This document shows positions 1 through 6,532 of a stretch of 40,392 nt of DNA, piece by piece. Position numbers and translations under genes: made by a program. How positions within the stretch are numbered: position 1 is the stretch's first letter; every line of letters begins with the position of its first letter. The notes below the pieces were generated by a model. That model ran no database searches, had not been told where the DNA came from, and worked only from the letters and a program-made list of their open reading frames with translations. Source of the stretch: a virus; the IMG/VR virus record IMGVR_UViG_3300034104_004776, positions 1 to 40,392 of that record; one strand, 5' to 3'.

Positions 1-127
1 AGCTTTCCTGAGTCCAGACGCAAGAAAGGGAACCCTTTCGGATTCCCTCGCCTTTCAGATTGGATTGAAGGGGAGACTTGCTCCCCCTGGGTTACTCGTC
101 GGCCGGAGTTTCATCCTCTTCGCCAGT
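1..127. repeat. 127-bp terminal direct repeat, left copy
   Basis: This segment is identical to the last 127 bases of the window. Its exact identity and a length equal to a common assembler k-mer suggest a circular contig written with its closing overlap, not a biological terminal repeat. It contains the end of the leftward gene at 92-547 and the convergent spacer shared with the gene ending at 40200. A true short terminal repeat cannot be excluded from sequence alone. Confidence 0.95.
69..87 (-). terminator. hairpin just after the stop of the leftward gene
   Basis: GGGGAG (70-75) and CTCCCC (81-86) form a six-pair stem with a five-base loop immediately downstream of the leftward stop codon at 92-94. 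A second palindrome, GAAAGGGAACCCTTTC, lies further on at 24-39. Neither is followed by a clear T-run on the leftward strand, so this is only a probable terminator region between two convergent genes. Confidence 0.5.
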
Positions 128-547
128 GTCCTGAGCAGCCACCGACTTCAAAGCTTCAAGCAAAGCAGGCTGCTTTGCAATCGCGGCCAAGATGCTACGC
201 CGCTTCGCTTTCTTGTCCGTGATCGAAACGTGAGGCGGGACCATGCCAAACGCCGAGAGGAAAGCCGCAACTGGTTTCGAGTTGCTGACATACATCGGAT
301 TGTCGGTCCCCAGGGTGAGCCGAGCGGAGAGAACCGTATCGCGGCGGAGTCCCAGATTGCAGGCTTTCAGAGCGGCCTCGGTTGACTCGAAACGGGAGAG
401 GAATTCCTCGATCGAGGAAACCGGACGGTGCTTGACGGTCCCCGTCAACTTGACGTCAGTGAAGGTTTCCAGAGACAGGACGTTGCGAGATACCTCGATC
501 TCTTCAACCTCGGGAGCGGGAGCGGGATTCACTTGAGCAGTGGCCAT
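92..547 (-). CDS. hypothetical protein, first leftward gene
   Basis: A 151-residue protein that I do not recognise. It has a Pro/Glu-rich N-terminus (about 1-20), a mixed central part, a basic patch with DKKAKRR near residues 110-116, and an acidic tail ending EEDETPADE. There are no cysteines in a metal-binding pattern and no membrane segment. It is a lone leftward gene that diverges from the rightward early operon across the 971-base non-coding region, and it ends convergent with the gene at 40015-40200. The start ATG at 547 has a modest AAGGA about 11 bases upstream. Its place at the edge of the putative control or origin region would suit an early regulator or replication accessory factor, but that is inference from position only. 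Confidence 0.7.
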   Translation of the reverse strand: MATAQVNPAPAPEVEEIEVSRNVLSLETFTDVKLTGTVKHRPVSSIEEFLSRFESTEAALKACNLGLRRDTVLSARLTLGTDNPMYVSNSKPVAAFLSAFGMVPPHVSITDKKAKRRSILAAIAKQPALLEALKSVAAQDTGEEDETPADE

Positions 548-728
548 GATGATTGTATCCTTAGCTGCATTGCAGCGGTTTGATTTAAGAGAGGCTTAGT
601 CTCTACTCTTCTAGATTAGCACAATTTCGCTCGATTGAACCTACTTTCTTTCAACTTTCTTCAATCCACCCAGGGGGTGAGCTATGGCCAGTGGCCAGCT
701 ATACAGAAGGTAACGCGCGCGGGACGGG

Positions 729-944
729 TTTCCTGAAAGTCTTTTCATGAATCACTTTTCCCCTTGCAATTTCTCTTTTTCTATGAAACTTGTTTCTTGC
801 CACCTAGGAGCCCCGCCAGCGAATCAATCTGGATTTCCGCTACTGCCCCCCTCGGAAGGCAATTGCCTAAAGTCGATCTGATTAGTAGACTGAAAGTGAT
901 TTCAGTGTGAGTAAACCCCTCTGGGGATTGTCTTTCCTGAAAGT
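729..944. repeat. two copies of TTTCCTGAAAGT
   Basis: The 12-mer TTTCCTGAAAGT occurs at 729-740 and 933-944 on the same strand. Its core TTTCctGAAA is itself a dyad. A related dyad, CTGAAAgtgaTTTCAG, lies between them at 890-905. The arrangement resembles repeated operator sites for a dimeric DNA-binding protein. Confidence 0.5.
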
Positions 945-1202
945 GAGGTTTAGAAATCTGAAAAGACTTTCATTTTTTGACCTTGGTAGCAGAGTTCTCG
1001 GGAAGTTGCTACCAATCCCAGCATGGCAGGGGAACGCTCTCAGTATGGGGGGCAAGTGAGGGCGATATAGTTGGGGAATCTGCTACCATGAGCTAACTCG
1101 AATAGATTCAATAGGTTAGCTGGAAATGCTACCATTCCCCCCATGCCACGTCGAAGTCACCTCCTGGGGGTAGAGATCTCCCCCCCACTGAATCTAAAGG
1201 GG

Positions 1203-1269
1203 TTATTTTTCTATATATTTATTGATAATATATTATTATATAAAAAAGAGAGAAAAAAGACAATGTTTA
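1203..1269. other. strongly AT-rich tract, possible unwinding element
   Basis: About 65 bases made almost entirely of A and T, with alternating TATATA/ATTATTATATAA steps, then an A-rich purine run. It is flanked by G/C-rich hairpins (1165-1187 on the left, 1294-1323 on the right) and by GCTACC sites. The contrast with the rest of the genome is sharp. A DNA unwinding element of an origin is the simplest reading; a promoter UP element is an alternative. Confidence 0.55.
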
Positions 1270-1293
1270 CAAAAATATCCCCCCATTTGGACC

Positions 1294-1323
1294 CCCCTCG
1301 TACACCCCCAGGGTACAGAGGGG
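1294..1323. other. strong non-coding hairpin
   Basis: CCCCTC (1294-1299) pairs with GAGGGG (1318-1323), and the stem continues past a small bulge with TAC/GTA. It is not followed by a T-run on either strand and follows no gene, so it is not a normal terminator. It sits about 25 bases to the right of the AT-rich tract. Confidence 0.55.
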
Positions 1324-1447
1324 CAATCGGGCTCGATTGAGCTAAATCGTTGATTTTAGGGCAGATATAGTGCTTGCTACCATGCTGGGACCGTGATACC
1401 ATCATACCTGGGGCATCCTGGGTTCACTCCCCCGCCGTGCTCCATGC

Positions 1448-1477
1448 GGTAGCAGAACTGACCTATACTCTGCTACC
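1448..1477. promoter_or_regulatory. inverted repeat enclosing a TATACT box upstream of the early operon
   Basis: The perfect nine-base inverted repeat GGTAGCAGA/TCTGCTACC brackets TATACT at 1464-1469, one mismatch from the sigma70 -10 consensus. No good -35 is present. The site is 42 bases upstream of the first early gene. A protein bound to the two arms would cover this -10-like box. Confidence 0.4.
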
Positions 1478-1518
1478 TAAGAGAGACTCACCCGAAAAGT
1501 AAATGAGGATTAGAAACA

Positions 1519-1767
1519 ATGATGCATATGAGCGAAATCCCCACAAAGCAAGCAAATTCGATGGAAGGAATTTGGGATATCCTATCTAACCCGCTGATAG
1601 AAGTAATCCTGCCTGACGATTGTCTCTTTACTGATAATCTGGCAGTAGTTCCAGCGGCTGAAACGATTGTTCCTAAGGGGGAGACTATCCTTTATAAGGT
1701 CTACCCTGATTACGCTCTCTTTATTCGGAAGGGAGTTTCCGGAAACATCGTTATTGGACGATACTAG
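1519..1767 (+). CDS. small hypothetical protein, first gene of the early operon
   Basis: An 82-residue protein that I do not recognise. Its N-terminus is Met-rich (MMHMSEIP), and the sequence is mixed without a membrane segment, cysteine pattern or coiled coil. The C-terminal half alternates hydrophobic residues (LYKVYPDYALFIRK), suggesting beta structure. A GAGGA lies about nine bases before the start. It is the first rightward gene after the large non-coding region, a position usually held by host-takeover or regulatory genes in phages. Internal ATGs close to the start (1522, 1528) make the exact start uncertain by a few codons. Confidence 0.65.
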   Translation: MMHMSEIPTKQANSMEGIWDILSNPLIEVILPDDCLFTDNLAVVPAAETIVPKGETILYKVYPDYALFIRKGVSGNIVIGRY

Positions 1768-1844
1768 ACTTCCCCCAGGGAGATAACTTCCCCAAATGGA
1801 TAAACTCTCACAGAAGAGAATCCCTAAACCCAAACCACTATAGC

Positions 1845-1864
1845 CTGAGCCTAGCTCAGAGGAG
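1845..1864 (+). promoter_or_regulatory. small hairpin abutting a ribosome binding site
   Basis: CTGAGC (1845-1850) and GCTCAG (1854-1859) form a six-pair stem with a three-base loop. The right arm runs into the AGAGGAG ribosome binding site of the gene at 1875. When folded, it could limit access to that site. Confidence 0.35.
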
Positions 1865-1874
1865 ACAACCTTAA

Positions 1875-2144
1875 ATGAGTTTCGATACAGAAAACAACCC
1901 ATGGAAACGAATCAGAGAAGAGAATCGGGAGCTAAAACTCCAGATTGATAAATTGAAGGAAAAAGAGATTCTCGCTCCTCAAATGAGAGAGCTAGAGAAA
2001 GACTTTCTCCTATTTGCCCTCCAGTCTGATACTGGCCGTAAGATGCTACACATGATGATTGATAGTGTCTCTCAACGATACTCTCCCCTACTGAAGGAAA
2101 CCATCGCTCAATCAATCGCCCAGTGGGAGGCTATCACCAAATGA
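1875..2144 (+). CDS. small coiled-coil hypothetical protein
   Basis: An 89-residue protein that I do not recognise. Residues 10-45 (RIREENRELKLQIDKLKEKE onward) are charged with leucines or isoleucines at heptad spacing, the pattern of a coiled coil, followed by a helical segment containing DTGRKMLHMM. It has a good AGAGGAG site about ten bases before the ATG. Its stop overlaps the start of the next gene as ATGA, so the two are probably translated together. A role as a small oligomeric or scaffold-like early protein is inference. Confidence 0.7.
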   Translation: MSFDTENNPWKRIREENRELKLQIDKLKEKEILAPQMRELEKDFLLFALQSDTGRKMLHMMIDSVSQRYSPLLKETIAQSIAQWEAITK

Positions 2145-2704
2145 AAAAGACTCTAACCCTGAATCAACTCCTGAATCAACTTCCCCCTCTGGAGACTCAG
2201 ATTCAACCAAAGAATCCGGACGAACCTCTCTTCTCTGAGGGAGACTTAACTACTCTAAATCTTTTCCGACTCGGGATGGTTCGTGTGATCTATGATCCTG
2301 AAAAGCAGTACACTAAACTAACCGAGATTGGCGGTACCATGGAGCAAGTGGGAGCGGTGACAATGCGTTCCGCTATTCACTCTATGGACCCTGCCCAAGT
2401 TTCCCGCCTGAGGGGATATCTCCTAGGGATGATTTCCACCATCACCCAGGAATTGAAACGCGGTGAAGAGAAGAAGGTAGCGGACGGAAAGAAGAAGATT
2501 CAGAAAGAAGTTGCCGATCGGGATGCAGCTAAGGTTAAGCAAGCGATAGCCGATCGGGAGACTCAACCCAAGATTCTCCCCAAACCGGGAAAGAAGAAAC
2601 TCTCCCCTGAAGAGAAGGCAATCGCAGCTATGATGAAAGCCGGACTCACAGCGGAGTATGCCAGAGAACTTCTGAAAACCCAGGGGGGAACCAATGCTAA
2701 CTAG
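2141..2704 (+). CDS. hypothetical protein with Lys-rich helical region
   Basis: A 187-residue protein that I do not recognise. The start at 2141 is chosen because it forms an ATGA overlap with the preceding stop and has GGGAGG about 11 bases upstream; an upstream GTG at 2123 is less likely. The N-terminal half is globular. Residues about 105-160 are a charged, Lys/Glu-rich helix (EEKKVADGKKKIQKEVADR), and the last 25 residues look like a small UBA- or HTH-like helical domain (AIAAMMKAGLTAEYARELL). It overlaps the helicase gene by 11 bases, and translational coupling suggests a partner of the helicase or another DNA transaction. Confidence 0.7.
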   Translation: MKKTLTLNQLLNQLPPLETQIQPKNPDEPLFSEGDLTTLNLFRLGMVRVIYDPEKQYTKLTEIGGTMEQVGAVTMRSAIHSMDPAQVSRLRGYLLGMISTITQELKRGEEKKVADGKKKIQKEVADRDAAKVKQAIADRETQPKILPKPGKKKLSPEEKAIAAMMKAGLTAEYARELLKTQGGTNAN

Positions 2705-4145
2705 CTCCGCTTCGCCAGTCTCTTCTAGTCACCAGAATCTCTCTGGTAGCAAGACTCTTCGCCACTATCAGGAATCCGGCGTAGACTTCCATCGCTCCCG
2801 TCCGATCTCCCTGAATGCAGACGATATGGGACTAGGGAAGACAATCCAATCCTTAGTTGCCATGAAGGATTGCAAATGTATCCTAGTCATTGTGAAGGGA
2901 GTGACAGTCTACCAGTGGATCAAAGAGATTCAGGATTGGCTAGACTCTTCAACACTAGCTTGCTTCCCAATCACGTCTAGCGCCGTCCCCCTCATCCCTG
3001 GATTCCGTCTGTATGTAGTCTCCATGGATACATTCTCCCGCCGGAAAGACTTGTATACCAATAAGACTCTCTTCGATGGGGTTATCGTTGATGAATGCCA
3101 TTCATTCAAGAATGAGAAATCCATGCGCGGGGGAGCCCTCGAAACCTTCTTCAAAGCGAATCTGCTTACCCTGAGGGAATATCGGTTCAAACGGGTTATC
3201 TTTCTCTCAGGGACCCCGATCAAGAATCGAGCGGATGAATTCTACCCGATCTTCCATATCATGGACCGTGCGAACTATCCCAGCAGAGCGCATTTCACAT
3301 CACGCTGGCTGATTCAAGATGAGAAAGGGAAGTATTCCCGAATCGCTCCCTGGAAGGAGGATTCCTTCTATCAGGAACTTTCTCAATTGATGATACGCCG
3401 CCTCAAAACAGAAGTCGCTACCGATCTCCCTCCCTTCCAGCGTTACTTTCTAGATGTCCCAATTGAAGACGGCGAGATTAAGAATTCTTACAATCGGACT
3501 CTTGATCTCTTTGACAATTGGCTACATGCTGAGAAAGACCTAGGGGCAATCCAATGCGATTCACTCCTGGGATGGCTTAACAAACTTCGATCAATCACAG
3601 CCAGAGCAAAAGCTCCCGTGATGGCAGAGATTGTAAATGAAGCGATGCAAGAACTACCCGAGGGGGAGAAACTCTGCATCACTCTTCACCATAGGGACCC
3701 ACTGGATATCCTCATGTATATGTGCCGTGAGTGGGATCCACTCTCTCTCACTGGGAGTGATTCCAATGAAGCAAAAGCCGAGATTGCCAGGGTCTACACT
3801 GATGACCCTTCCAGAAAGCTTCTATTTCTCTCTCAATTAGCTGGAGGTGTCGGGTTGAATCTTCAGGTTTGCAATAATGTCTATGCACTTGAAAGGCAGT
3901 GGAATTCTGCCGACGAGGAGCAAGTGGAATCTCGATTCAATCGCATCGGCCAAACTCGGCCTGTCTCCTACTGCTACTGCATTGCCCCCAGGACAATCGA
4001 TCAATATTTCTCTGATATGGTGGAAGAGAAACGGCAAACCTTTGCTCAGGTAGTAGACTACGGCTCCATGCAATCCTTTGACGCTACCCAGGACAAAGGG
4101 TTTCTCATGGAGCTAGCTAGCAGGGTTCTCTCTTCTCGGCTTTAG
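2694..4145 (+). CDS. SNF2-type (superfamily 2) DNA helicase
   Basis: A 483-residue superfamily 2 helicase of the SNF2 type. Visible motifs are Walker A DMGLGKT (44-50), a DECH box (133-136) in VIVDECHSFKN, motif III LSGTPIKNR (about 172-180), and the C-terminal helicase motifs GGVGLNL (about 383-389) and RFNRIGQTRPV (about 418-428), the last being the classic SNF2 motif VI. DECH is a variant of the usual DEAH or DEGH. Such ATPases translocate on double-stranded DNA and in phages often serve replication or recombination. It is the largest protein of the early left half, overlaps the preceding gene by 11 bases and is followed by a terminator hairpin. Confidence 0.93.
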   Translation: MLTSSASPVSSSHQNLSGSKTLRHYQESGVDFHRSRPISLNADDMGLGKTIQSLVAMKDCKCILVIVKGVTVYQWIKEIQDWLDSSTLACFPITSSAVPLIPGFRLYVVSMDTFSRRKDLYTNKTLFDGVIVDECHSFKNEKSMRGGALETFFKANLLTLREYRFKRVIFLSGTPIKNRADEFYPIFHIMDRANYPSRAHFTSRWLIQDEKGKYSRIAPWKEDSFYQELSQLMIRRLKTEVATDLPPFQRYFLDVPIEDGEIKNSYNRTLDLFDNWLHAEKDLGAIQCDSLLGWLNKLRSITARAKAPVMAEIVNEAMQELPEGEKLCITLHHRDPLDILMYMCREWDPLSLTGSDSNEAKAEIARVYTDDPSRKLLFLSQLAGGVGLNLQVCNNVYALERQWNSADEEQVESRFNRIGQTRPVSYCYCIAPRTIDQYFSDMVEEKRQTFAQVVDYGSMQSFDATQDKGFLMELASRVLSSRL

Positions 4146-4167
4146 ACTTTCTCCTATAGTGGACTCG

Positions 4168-4197
4168 GGAGGGGAGGAAACTTCCCTCCCACTTTTT
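4168..4197 (+). terminator. Rho-independent terminator after the helicase gene
   Basis: GGGAGGG (4168-4174) pairs with CCCTCCC (4185-4191) across a ten-base loop, followed by ACTTTTT. It lies 22 bases after the helicase stop and would end or attenuate the first early transcript. Confidence 0.75.
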
Positions 4198-4206
4198 CAC
4201 CTAGGA

Positions 4207-4323
4207 CCCAGTAGTACTAGACAGGCTAGTCTTCCCAGTACTTCTAGTACTCACGGTACACTTAGTACGCCCAGTACTTCTAGCCTACCCAGTACTCCCA
4301 GTACGACTAGTACTCCTAGTACC
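4207..4323. repeat. degenerate 9-bp tandem array, 13 units, core AGTAC
   Basis: Thirteen consecutive nine-base units with consensus YYYAGTACT. Units in order include CCCAGTAGT, CCCAGTACT (three times), TCTAGTACT, CTTAGTACG, CCCAGTACG, ACTAGTACT and CCTAGTACC, with a few degenerate units between them. Most contain AGTAC, whose extension AGTACT is palindromic. The array sits between a terminator and the next gene. One frame reads Pro-Ser-Thr triplets, but it would have to start inside the terminator hairpin with no ribosome binding site, so I do not call it a gene. An origin-type iteron array or a multi-copy protein-binding site fits best. Confidence 0.85.
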
Positions 4324-4461
4324 CACTATCTCCCCCAGTTTCTATCTTCTTCTTCCTTTAAGGTATGGAGAATTCAGAAACCGGAAACGAGTTTTCAAAC
4401 TTTTCATTTCCGCCTTTCAGGAAGTGGAATCCAAAGCGCCGAAAGGCAAAGGCAAAACTGA

Positions 4462-4776
4462 ATGCAAAAAGTAAAAGACTTTCTCACGAGGGACAATTGG
4501 GCCAGACACTTCCAGGGAAGAAATGCTCAGGGTCAAGCATGTTTCTACAATGAAGAACAGACTGTCTCATGGGATCTCTATGGAGCAATCATGCTCTGCT
4601 ATCAAGGACGACCCTTGGAGAAAATTAAAGCTTTCGAGGATGTTAAGGCAGCGGCTGAATTACTTTATCCAAACCTTACTGAAGCTCACCCAGACTCACT
4701 ATTCTCATTAAATCTTTTCAACGACCTTTCCACCTTCGAAGATATTCAGGCAGTGCTCGAACTCGCAGACATATAA
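4462..4776 (+). CDS. DUF6197-like small protein
   Basis: A 104-residue protein whose pattern resembles the DUF6197 family: an N-terminal W..HF.G....GQACF stretch, a central DLYGAIML segment and a C-terminal LFNDLSTFEDIQAVLELA segment. The function of that family is not established, though its members are common in phages and actinobacteria. The start ATG at 4462 has AAAGG about nine bases upstream. It is the first gene after the helicase terminator and the 9-bp array, so it may be read from a promoter in or after that array. Its stop overlaps the next start (TAATG). Confidence 0.7.
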   Translation: MQKVKDFLTRDNWARHFQGRNAQGQACFYNEEQTVSWDLYGAIMLCYQGRPLEKIKAFEDVKAAAELLYPNLTEAHPDSLFSLNLFNDLSTFEDIQAVLELADI

Positions 4777-4958
4777 TGCAAACTACACTTCTAGTTTCAG
4801 GTCAATTTCTCTACCGAGTACCTCTTACAAAACGCAAGTATGTAGCAGTTAGGCTAGTAGATAAACTAGTCAACAGTTACATCCTTCGAATCAAGAATAC
4901 TCGGGAAATGCGTAAACTTATCAAACAAGCTCAGCTCTGGCCAGTAATAGACATCTAG
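4776..4958 (+). CDS. small basic hypothetical protein
   Basis: A 60-residue basic protein that I do not recognise. Hydrophobic strands (LLVSGQFLYRV, YVAVRLVDKLV) alternate with basic patches (LTKRKY, EMRKLIKQ). It starts on the last base of the preceding stop (TAATG), so translation is probably coupled. There is no membrane segment long enough to span a bilayer and no cysteine motif. The size and beta-rich pattern would suit a small nucleic-acid-binding or inhibitor protein, which is inference only. Confidence 0.6.
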   Translation: MQTTLLVSGQFLYRVPLTKRKYVAVRLVDKLVNSYILRIKNTREMRKLIKQAQLWPVIDI

Positions 4959-4968
4959 GAGAAAAGAC

Positions 4969-5385
4969 ATGCTTCAAGTAAACAAACTTCAATCACAGTA
5001 TCCCATCGAGACGCAGAAAGTCATCATCCGGATCCACAACTTCGACTTCTCCAACCCGGCCAAGACTTTCCGGGAATCTTCCATCCTCTTCAAGGAACTT
5101 CCCTCGGAGGGTAAACTCCCTTCCTTCAAAGTAGAACTCTCCCAGAGATTCACCACTGGAGATCCAATCAATCCCCACGACTACCTTCTCACAATCACTT
5201 CCGCCTTCCTAGATCCCTACGCCTGGGAGAAACCCCTAGAGGATCTTATCTCTCTGGTGGAAGTCTATTTCCAGAGATGGATGGAGAAACTTCTCTCTGA
5301 AGGCGAATCTGCCTGGCCAGTAGTTGAGGCCGATATGGAACTCTTTGAACTTGCCTACTGCTCGGAGGAACTTCCCAAATGCTAA
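4969..5385 (+). CDS. hypothetical protein, early operon
   Basis: A 138-residue protein that I do not recognise, with a good AGGAG site eight bases before the ATG. It has a beta-rich N-terminal half (TQKVIIRIHNFDFS, PSFKVELSQRF) and a helical, acidic C-terminal half with several tryptophans and aromatics (LVEVYFQRWMEKLL, WPVVEADMELFELAY). No signal peptide or membrane segment is present. It overlaps the following tiny membrane-protein gene by seven bases. Confidence 0.7.
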   Translation: MLQVNKLQSQYPIETQKVIIRIHNFDFSNPAKTFRESSILFKELPSEGKLPSFKVELSQRFTTGDPINPHDYLLTITSAFLDPYAWEKPLEDLISLVEVYFQRWMEKLLSEGESAWPVVEADMELFELAYCSEELPKC

Positions 5386-5528
5386 ACACTTTCAACCTGC
5401 TCTGGAATGTCTACTGGGAGATTTGTGGTCCCTGGGGGATGATTGGCCTGATTCTCTTCGGGCTCGCCGCTGGAGACTACCTATCCGCACTTGTCTGCTT
5501 CCTGCAAACTAAATGGAGACAGAGATGA
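5379..5528 (+). CDS. 49-residue predicted membrane protein
   Basis: A short gene encoding 49 residues. Residues about 17-42 are hydrophobic and rich in Gly, Ile and Leu (GPWGMIGLILFGLAAG then LSALVCFL), enough for one membrane helix, followed by a basic tail TKWRQR. The start overlaps the previous gene (ATGCTAA), with CGGAGG about ten bases upstream, and the stop overlaps the next start (ATGA). Such overlaps on both sides support it as real. The function is unknown; tiny phage membrane proteins include holins, superinfection-exclusion and anti-host factors. Confidence 0.7.
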   Translation: MLNTFNLLWNVYWEICGPWGMIGLILFGLAAGDYLSALVCFLQTKWRQR

Positions 5529-5656
5529 GCCTCTTCGAAACACTCACCTGGTATCAGACTCTTTCACTCTTTGTCTTCTTCGTCTGGTTCTTTACCAAGA
5601 TAGAGGATCTTCTCGACGCAATCATCTTCCGATTGAGAAATGGAGGGAAGAAGTAG
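5525..5656 (+). CDS. 43-residue predicted membrane protein
   Basis: A 43-residue protein with an aromatic hydrophobic helix at about residues 8-24 (TWYQTLSLFVFFVWFF), then an amphipathic segment and a basic tail RLRNGGKK. The ATGA overlap with the preceding 49-residue gene couples the two, and the next gene starts two bases after this stop. The pair could act as a two-component small membrane system, but no family is recognised. Confidence 0.68.
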   Translation: MSLFETLTWYQTLSLFVFFVWFFTKIEDLLDAIIFRLRNGGKK

Positions 5657-5657
5657 A

Positions 5658-6086
5658 ATGCAAGTCTTCATCCCCCACGAGACTCTCATCTGCTCAGTTT
5701 CAGTTCTCGACAATAAGAGACTTGGCAAGCAGAGAGTTGAGTGTCTACAGATTCTCCGGGCCATAGAGATTCCCGGCTACGGGTATAAGAATCATCCGGT
5801 AAACAACATGTGGCGAGAGCACACAGATGCCCTCAAACACTACGCCAACCTTTGCATTCTGGAATGGATCTATCGCGGATTCAAAAACACAATGCAACTC
5901 TACGAACTCCCGGCGGAGATAGAGATTCCAATCTTTCGCCCCGAGGTCTACCAAAGTCATCGCTCGAACTTACTCCGCAAGCTTCCAGAACACTACGGAA
6001 ACTACTTCGAGCCAGATCTAACTCCCGACCTCCCCTACTTGTGGGAGCCACCAATTTCCAGCGAGAGGAGTACAATTTCATGGTAA
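5658..6086 (+). CDS. pyrimidine-dimer DNA glycosylase-like protein (MSMEG_6728 type)
   Basis: A 142-residue protein with the hallmarks of the small MSMEG_6728/pyrimidine dimer DNA glycosylase-like family: MQVFIP at the start, LDNKRLGKQRVE (about 16-27) with LQILRA following, a conserved NHP...MWREH segment (about 43-54), and YQSHRSNLLRKLPEHY (about 105-120). Annotation of the family as a UV-damage glycosylase is by similarity to endonuclease V and is not well proven. The start at 5658 is preferred over 5640 because GGAGG lies 12-16 bases upstream and the family begins at this Met. It overlaps the next gene by seven bases. Confidence 0.8.
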   Translation: MQVFIPHETLICSVSVLDNKRLGKQRVECLQILRAIEIPGYGYKNHPVNNMWREHTDALKHYANLCILEWIYRGFKNTMQLYELPAEIEIPIFRPEVYQSHRSNLLRKLPEHYGNYFEPDLTPDLPYLWEPPISSERSTISW

Positions 6087-6532
6087 ACACTTCAGCGATT
6101 GCAGAATGCTCAATGCAGAATATCCGCAGGTGGAAAGTCTTCCATCACGCGGTAGATTCGATGCTGGGGAAGAAGAATCCCGACGGGACCCAACTCTTCT
6201 CGATGAATTCAAGTTCCACAGACTTCTCCTACTTCATTGCAGAAGCTCTAGGGATGGATTTCAGTTGCTGTATCTTGAATGAGATCAGGCTAGAGCTAGG
6301 GCTAGACATTGATCTCTGGATGTATCTCATCTATGGTTATATATTTCTCCCAAATGTCCTCACCATCGGAAGTGAAGTTGGGGATGAACCGGAGCTTCTA
6401 GCAAGTCATGAAATTCCAAACTCTGATCTAGTTCACTGTATCGAAGTCTTCCGGAGAGTAATCGCCCGGCAGAACAATCGGGACTGGGCGCGCGCGATTC
6501 AGGAAAGCCGGGAGGAGAAAGTAAATGGCTAA
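6080..6532 (+). CDS. hypothetical protein, Cys-pair family member 1
   Basis: A 150-residue protein. The start at 6080 overlaps the previous stop (ATGGTAA) and has GAGAGGAG about ten bases upstream. It contains FSCCI near the middle, and its C-terminus VFRRVIARQNNRDW closely parallels the ALRQIVAAQNSRDR of the next gene, which also has SCCI. I infer that these are divergent paralogs. Members of the wider group carry a short Cys-x-Ala-Gly motif common in phage and bacterial hypothetical proteins, with no known function. It lacks the Ala-Gly that the next gene has. The stop overlaps the next start (ATGGCTAA). Confidence 0.7.
   Translation: MVNTSAIAECSMQNIRRWKVFHHAVDSMLGKKNPDGTQLFSMNSSSTDFSYFIAEALGMDFSCCILNEIRLELGLDIDLWMYLIYGYIFLPNVLTIGSEVGDEPELLASHEIPNSDLVHCIEVFRRVIARQNNRDWARAIQESREEKVNG

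Larger units (their letters stand above)
985..1477. repeat. cluster of seven GCTACC/GGTAGC hexamers, iteron- or operator-like
   Basis: GGTAGC or its complement GCTACC lies at 985, 1008, 1082, 1128, 1376, 1448 and 1472 (first base of each). Two pairs form perfect nine-base inverted repeats: TTGGTAGCA (983-991) with TGCTACCAA (1007-1015), and GGTAGCAGA (1448-1456) with TCTGCTACC (1469-1477). Three single copies extend to TGCTACCAT (1081, 1127, 1375). A six-base word on either strand is expected about 0.25 times in 500 bases, so the clustering is not chance. Confidence 0.7.
548..1518. promoter_or_regulatory. 971-bp non-coding divergent region, candidate origin/early control region
   Basis: No credible gene lies here; short reading frames such as 1143-1340 lack a ribosome binding site and cross the AT-rich tract. 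What it holds: a 13-base palindrome GCTGCATTGCAGC (564-576), two copies of TTTCCTGAAAGT (729-740, 933-944), the small inverted repeat CTGAAAgtgaTTTCAG (890-905), seven GCTACC/GGTAGC hexamers between 985 and 1477, two G/C-rich hairpins (1165-1187, 1294-1323) and an AT-rich tract (1203-1269). Repeated short sites, an easily melted tract and hairpins between divergent genes are typical of phage origins and early promoter/operator regions. No strong sigma70 promoter with good -35 and -10 boxes is obvious. Confidence 0.6.

Noticed and set aside
1143-1340. 65-residue frame in the non-coding region
   Set aside because: No ribosome site, composition driven by the AT-rich tract and the hairpins.
1796-1843. 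15-codon frame MDKLSQKRIPKPKPL
   Set aside because: Too short and its purine-rich upstream site is too distant to support a call.
4159-4461. Ser/Thr/Pro-rich frame over the 9-bp array
   Set aside because: Its GTG start lies just before the terminator hairpin with no ribosome binding site, and the protein repeats simply reflect the DNA array.
4365-4553. 62-residue basic frame
   Set aside because: AAGG is only one base from the ATG and the frame overlaps the better-supported gene at 4462 by about 90 bases.
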